This document shows positions 60,703-64,000 of a stretch of DNA of 64,000 nt, in pieces; position 1 is the stretch's first letter, and each line of letters begins with the position of its first letter. Below the pieces are notes generated by a model. It did not search any database. It was not told the origin of the DNA and was given only the letters and a program-made list of their open reading frames with translations. Made by a program: the position numbers and the translations under genes. Source of the stretch: Yinghuangia seranimata (GTDB taxonomy: Bacteria; Actinomycetota; Actinomycetes; Streptomycetales; Streptomycetaceae); the NCBI RefSeq assembly GCF_029953285.1, contig NZ_JASAOI010000037.1, forward strand, positions 124,001 to 188,000. Reading direction: 5' to 3'.

Positions 60703-60747
60703 GCGGCGGTGGCGGGGGCCCCACGTCAGGGTCCGGCCGCCACCGCG
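60703..60747. terminator. Candidate hairpin terminator
   Basis: CGGTGGCGG (60707-60715) pairs with CCGCCACCG (60737-60745) with further partial pairing inside, between the convergent VOC and phosphotransferase genes. Confidence 0.45.
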
Positions 60748-60800
60748 GCGCGCGGGTCACCCCCGCCGCGGCGACATCCGCCCGGCCGGGGCCGGGCCGG

Positions 60801-61643
60801 TCAGCCCAGCAGGCCCAGCAAACGCCCGGCCTGCCGCTCCGCGGTGCCGGGCGGGTTCCGCGGGTGGTCCGGGTCGTCGAAGGCCAGCAGGAACAGCCAC
60901 ACGAGCGCGAGGAGCCGCCGGCAGTCGCGCAGCCGGGCCGTCTCCGCCGCGGTGAGGTCCGCCTGTTCCAGGAACGCCGTGACGTCGAGCGGGTGGTCGA
61001 CCCAGGCCGACACGTGCTCGGTGATCTCCGCCAGCTCGAACGCCCGGTCGCTGCGGCCGGACTCCTCGAAGTCGACGACGCGGACCCACGTCCCGTCCCA
61101 CAGGTAGTTGGCCAGGTTGCCGTCGCCGGGGCCGAACACGGCCGGCACCGGCGGCTCCCCGCCGTGCTCCAGGCCGGAGCGGGCCAGCCACGCCAGGCCC
61201 TGCTCCTTCGCCCGGGACACGGGCCCGTCGTCCGGGCGCGGGGGCGGGCCGGTGGACCACGCGCGGACCTGCGCGGCGAGTTCGCCGGGCAGGCCGGGTC
61301 TGCGGGGGAGCCGGTGGAGGATCCGTGGCGGGACCGCCCGGTGCAGTGTGCCGACGGCGTCCGCGAACGCCGCCAGCTGCCGGGCGTCCAGGACGCGCCC
61401 GCGCAGGGGGTCGCCGGGCAGGCGGGACATGGCGATGGCGGGGACGGCGGCGTCGGGGTCCGCCCGCCGGGGTTCGGCGGCGAGGCCGGGGGCGTGCGCG
61501 TGGAGCAGGGTCAGCGCGCGCCACTCCCGCACGCACCGCTCCCGCCCGGGTTCCCGGGCGGTGTCGGTGTAGCGCTTGACCACGATCGCCGGGCCCAGGT
61601 CGACCATGTGGGTGCTCCACCGATCGGGCCGCTCGGAACTCAT
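60801..61643 (-). CDS. APH-family phosphotransferase
   Basis: 280 residues from ATG at 61643. Aminoglycoside-phosphotransferase/choline-kinase fold: VDLGPAIVVKRYTDTAREPG (Lys of the ATP site), HRAVPPRILHR, FGPGDGNLANYLWDG (Brenner-like motif H-G-D-x-x-x-x-N with G-P-G-D-G-N-L-A-N) and VRVVDFEESGRSDRAFEL (DFG-equivalent D). The usual His before Gly-Asp is replaced by Pro-Gly-Asp. The substrate may be an antibiotic or a metabolite; unknown. Confidence 0.87.
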   Translation of the reverse strand: MSSERPDRWSTHMVDLGPAIVVKRYTDTAREPGRERCVREWRALTLLHAHAPGLAAEPRRADPDAAVPAIAMSRLPGDPLRGRVLDARQLAAFADAVGTLHRAVPPRILHRLPRRPGLPGELAAQVRAWSTGPPPRPDDGPVSRAKEQGLAWLARSGLEHGGEPPVPAVFGPGDGNLANYLWDGTWVRVVDFEESGRSDRAFELAEITEHVSAWVDHPLDVTAFLEQADLTAAETARLRDCRRLLALVWLFLLAFDDPDHPRNPPGTAERQAGRLLGLLG

Positions 61644-61703
61644 GGGAGGCGATCCTGCCAGGGGCCGGGCGGCGTCGGTGCTCCTGGCGGCTCGGCGCCT
61701 CGA

Positions 61704-61755
61704 CGCCACACCCCGGCGGGGCGGGCCTGGGGGGCCGCCCCGCCGGGGTGTGGCG
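61704..61755 (-). terminator. Strong hairpin terminator
   Basis: A perfect 21-bp stem (61704-61724 with 61735-61755) around a 10-base loop, immediately downstream of the TetR gene stop at 61762, on the path towards the phosphotransferase gene. Confidence 0.88.
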
Positions 61756-61761
61756 CGGGGG

Positions 61762-62436
61762 TCAGCCCCGTTGGTCCTCGGCTGCTTCCGCGGCGGCGGC
61801 GAGGGCGGTGGGGAGGGCGCCCCAGAGGAGTTCGGTGAGGTAGACGGTGAGCTCGGGGCGTTCGCAGGGGTTTTCCTCGAGCCACCAGTCGCCGCAGGCC
61901 TGGACCATGCCGACGATGGCGTGGGCCCAGGCGCGGGCCAGGACGCCGGTGCTGCCGGTGGGGTCGAAGGAGCGGGCGAGTTCCTCGCCGACGCGGCGCT
62001 GGTAGGCGGTCACGTGGCCGTGGACGTCGGCGGACTCGGCGCCGGCGCGGTGCAGGAGGAACCGGTACACCTGCGGGTTGGCCTCGATGTGGGCCAGGTA
62101 GGTGTCGATGGTCGCCTGGACGCGGGCGCGCGGGGTGTGGTGGTGCTCGGGGCTGACCGCGGCGCGGATGACGAGCGCGAGCTCCTCGGTGTGCCGTTCG
62201 GCGAGCGCCCGGTACAGGCCGTCCTTGTCGCCGAAGTGCCGGTACAGGATCGGCTTGGTGATGCCGGCCTCGGCGGCGATGGTGTTCATCGAGGCGTCGG
62301 GGCCGTCCCGCATGACGACGCGGTCTGCCGCGTCGAGGAGCTCGAGGCGGCGCAGCGCCGAGCGCCCGGTGGCCGGGGGAGCCGCGCCCGCGGCTGTCCC
62401 GGACGGTGTCACGGCTGTGGACTCGTTGTGCGTCAT
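61762..62436 (-). CDS. TetR-family transcriptional regulator
   Basis: 224 residues from ATG at 62436 (GAAGGGGC upstream); a longer frame begins at 62505. Helix-turn-helix: RLELLDAADRVVMRDGPDAS, MNTIAAEAGITKPILYRHFG-type sequence with KDGLYRALAERHTEEL. The C-terminal ligand domain is like that of KstR/FadR-type repressors (FLLHRAGAES; MVQACGDWWLEEN). It is divergent from an acyl-CoA dehydrogenase, and two palindromic sites between them suggest it represses both genes and responds to an acyl-CoA. Confidence 0.92.
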   Translation of the reverse strand: MTHNESTAVTPSGTAAGAAPPATGRSALRRLELLDAADRVVMRDGPDASMNTIAAEAGITKPILYRHFGDKDGLYRALAERHTEELALVIRAAVSPEHHHTPRARVQATIDTYLAHIEANPQVYRFLLHRAGAESADVHGHVTAYQRRVGEELARSFDPTGSTGVLARAWAHAIVGMVQACGDWWLEENPCERPELTVYLTELLWGALPTALAAAAEAAEDQRG

Positions 62437-62554
62437 GCGCCCCTTCGCCGACCCTTGGATCGTGGCGTCGCGTGGCCGCGGCGCCTGGTGGTTCTCGTTC
62501 GTCATCGTGTTCGCGTGCGTGTTCGTTTTTCGTGTTCAGGATGCGTTCTACACC

Positions 62555-62583
62555 TTGACAGAGGTTACCAGGAGTAACACACT
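62555..62583 (+). promoter_or_regulatory. Promoter of the acyl-CoA dehydrogenase gene
   Basis: -35 TTGACA (62555-62560), 17-bp spacer and -10 CACACT (62578-62583). The first dyad operator lies within the spacer. Confidence 0.6.
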
Positions 62584-62603
62584 GCGGGTTACCCATCGGT
62601 AAC
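62564..62603. promoter_or_regulatory. Two TetR operators, GTTAC dyads
   Basis: Site 1: GTTAC/GTAAC with 5-base spacer (62564-62578). Site 2: GTTACC-CATC-GGTAAC, a perfect 16-bp palindrome (62588-62603). The site centres are 24-25 bases apart, consistent with two dimers on nearly the same face of the helix, and overlap the promoter. Confidence 0.72.
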
Positions 62604-62682
62604 AGCGTGGAGTCCGTCCCGACCCCCACGCCACACCACCGCAGCGCATCACACCACCAACCACCGCAGGGAGCCAGACCCG

Positions 62683-63900
62683 ATGAGCGCATTCTCCCTC
62701 CAGCTCACCGACGACCAGCGCACCGTCCGCGACTGGGTCCACACCTTCGCCGCCGACGTCCTGCGCCCGGCCGCGGCGGAATGGGACGAACGCGAGGAAA
62801 CCCCCTGGCCCATCCTCCAGGAGGCCGCCAAGATCGGCCTGTACTCCCTCGACTTCTTCTCCACCCAGGCCTTCGACCCCACCGGCCTCGGCATCCCCCT
62901 CACCATGGAAGAACTCTTCTGGGGCGACGCCGGCCTCGGCCTCTCCATCGTCGGCACCACCCTCGCCGCCGCCGGCGTCGTCGCCAGCGGCACCCCCGAA
63001 CAGGTCGCCACCTGGGCCCCCCAGATGTTCGGCACCCCCGACGACGTCAAGGTCGCCGCCTTCTGCTCCTCCGAACCCGACGCCGGCTCCGACGTCTCCG
63101 CCATGCGCACCCGCGCCACCTGGGACGAAGCCACCGGCGAATGGGTCCTCAACGGCGTCAAGACCTGGGCCACCAACGGCGGCATCGCCCACATCCACAT
63201 CGTCGTCGCCACCCTCGACCCCACCCTCGGCGCCCGCGGCCAGGCCAGCTTCGTCGTACCCCCCGGCACCCCCGGCCTCCGCCAGGGCCAGAAGTTCAAG
63301 AAACACGGCATCCGCGCCTCCCACACCGCCGAGGTCATCCTCGACAACGTCCGCGTCCCCGCCGACTGCATCCTCGGCGGCAAGGACAAGATCGACGAAC
63401 GCCTCGCCCGCGCCCGCGAAGGCGGCCGCGCCGGACGCAGCAACGCCGCCATGGCCACCTTCGAGTCCTCCCGCCCCGCCGTCGGCGCCCAGGCCGTCGG
63501 CATCGCCCGCGCCGCCTACGAGTACGCCCTCGACTACGCCAAGACCCGCGAGCAGTTCGGCCGCCCCATCATCGACAACCAGGCCGTCGCCTTCACCCTC
63601 GCCGACATGCGCACCCGCATCGACGCCGCCCGCCTCCTCGTCTGGCGCGCCTCCTGGATGGCCACCACCGGACAGTCGTTCGACGCCGCCGAAGGCTCCA
63701 TGTCCAAGCTCTACGCCGGCGAGACCGCCAAGTGGGTCACCACCAACGCCATGCAGATCCTCGGAGGCAACGGCTTCACCCGCGAGTACCCCGTCGAACG
63801 CATGCACCGCGACAGCGCCATCTACACGATCTTCGAAGGCACCAGCGAGATCCAGCGCCTCGTCATCGCCCGCACCATCTCCGGCGTCCCCATCCGCTGA
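62683..63900 (+). CDS. Acyl-CoA dehydrogenase
   Basis: 405 residues. N-terminal helical domain LTDDQRTVRDWVHTFAADVL; FAD/substrate region AAFCSSEPDAGSDVSAMRTR, then GVKTWATNGGIAHIHIVVAT; C-terminal signature YAKTREQFGRPIIDNQAVAF and ILGGNGFTREYPVERMHRD with the terminal FEGTSEIQRLVIARTI, where the Glu in YTIFEGTSE is the expected catalytic base. It oxidises an acyl-CoA in fatty or steroid side-chain degradation. Controlled by the divergent TetR gene. Confidence 0.95.
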   Translation: MSAFSLQLTDDQRTVRDWVHTFAADVLRPAAAEWDEREETPWPILQEAAKIGLYSLDFFSTQAFDPTGLGIPLTMEELFWGDAGLGLSIVGTTLAAAGVVASGTPEQVATWAPQMFGTPDDVKVAAFCSSEPDAGSDVSAMRTRATWDEATGEWVLNGVKTWATNGGIAHIHIVVATLDPTLGARGQASFVVPPGTPGLRQGQKFKKHGIRASHTAEVILDNVRVPADCILGGKDKIDERLARAREGGRAGRSNAAMATFESSRPAVGAQAVGIARAAYEYALDYAKTREQFGRPIIDNQAVAFTLADMRTRIDAARLLVWRASWMATTGQSFDAAEGSMSKLYAGETAKWVTTNAMQILGGNGFTREYPVERMHRDSAIYTIFEGTSEIQRLVIARTISGVPIR

Positions 63901-63968
63901 CCCGCCGGCCGACCGTCGGACACCCCGTCCGCCGACCCGCCGGCCCACCCAGCCAGCGCCGCCACACC

Positions 63969-63999
63969 GGGCCCCGGCCGCCACACGCGGCCGGGGCCC
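63969..63999. terminator. Hairpin terminator at window end
   Basis: A perfect 13-bp stem (GGGCCCCGGCCGC at 63969-63981 with its complement at 63987-63999) around the loop CACAC, 68 bases after the acyl-CoA dehydrogenase stop. Confidence 0.85.
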
Positions 64000-64000
64000 C

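Overview
The window is high-GC actinomycete chromosome. Gene content points to Streptomycetales (a Streptomyces, Embleya or Yinghuangia-type organism): a WhiJ-like XRE/DUF397 module with an RsbW-like ATPase, PASTA lipoprotein, ECF sigma factor, MurT/GatD, CGNR zinc-finger regulator, strong GTG start usage and many 4-base start/stop overlaps. The species cannot be named from the sequence alone. No rRNA, tRNA or CRISPR array was seen.

Layout. 1-1.9 kb: WhiJ/AbaA-like regulatory module. 1.9-10 kb: serine hydrolase behind a coupled leader peptide, LysR plus aldo/keto reductase, ricin-type lectin, PhzF, VOC protein, NADPH-dinucleotide reductase and metallo-hydrolase next to an HxlR regulator. 10-13.2 kb: GntR regulator coupled to an unusual membrane/alpha-beta-hydrolase fusion, then a pentapeptide-protein remnant. 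13.3-17.4 kb: PASTA lipoprotein, small secreted protein, arginase-family/lipocalin-like pair divergent from a CGNR regulator. 17.4-22 kb: VanA/VanB-type demethylase with IclR, and an SDR-MerR operon with a textbook MerR promoter. 22-26 kb: an archaeal-type aspartyl-tRNA synthetase preceded by a T-box leader whose specifier reads GAC (Asp), a methyltransferase and two hypotheticals. 26-30.3 kb: DrrAB-like ABC exporter followed by a NarL-type two-component pair. 30.9-42.7 kb: an accessory island with small hypotheticals, a SUKH-type protein, an intact IS256-family element nested in an ISL3-family remnant, further decayed transposases, a MITE-like element, five copies of one terminal repeat, and HEAT-type repeat proteins.

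42.8-52.5 kb: a metal-responsive ArsR and CDF exporter under a leaderless promoter with the operator over the start codon; small membrane proteins; an ECF sigma factor sandwiched between a 31-residue membrane peptide and a cysteine-containing membrane protein; two tandem ABM-domain paralogues; two tiny secreted peptides; a COG2345-type regulator with a DUF3291 protein; and the lipid II amidation pair MurT/GatD (to 53.8 kb). 54.6-64 kb: methyltransferase, NUDIX hydrolase, PAP2/diacylglycerol-kinase fusion, ADP-ribosylglycohydrolase, VOC protein, APH-like kinase, and a TetR regulator divergent from an acyl-CoA dehydrogenase with two GTTAC-type dyads between them. A strong hairpin closes the window.

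Functions that visibly work together are MurT/GatD (peptidoglycan amidation), VanA/VanB/IclR (aromatic O-demethylation), ABC exporter plus two-component system, ArsR/CDF (metal export) and T-box/AspRS (feedback from uncharged tRNA-Asp). All assignments rest on reading translated sequence and motifs by eye; no database search was run.
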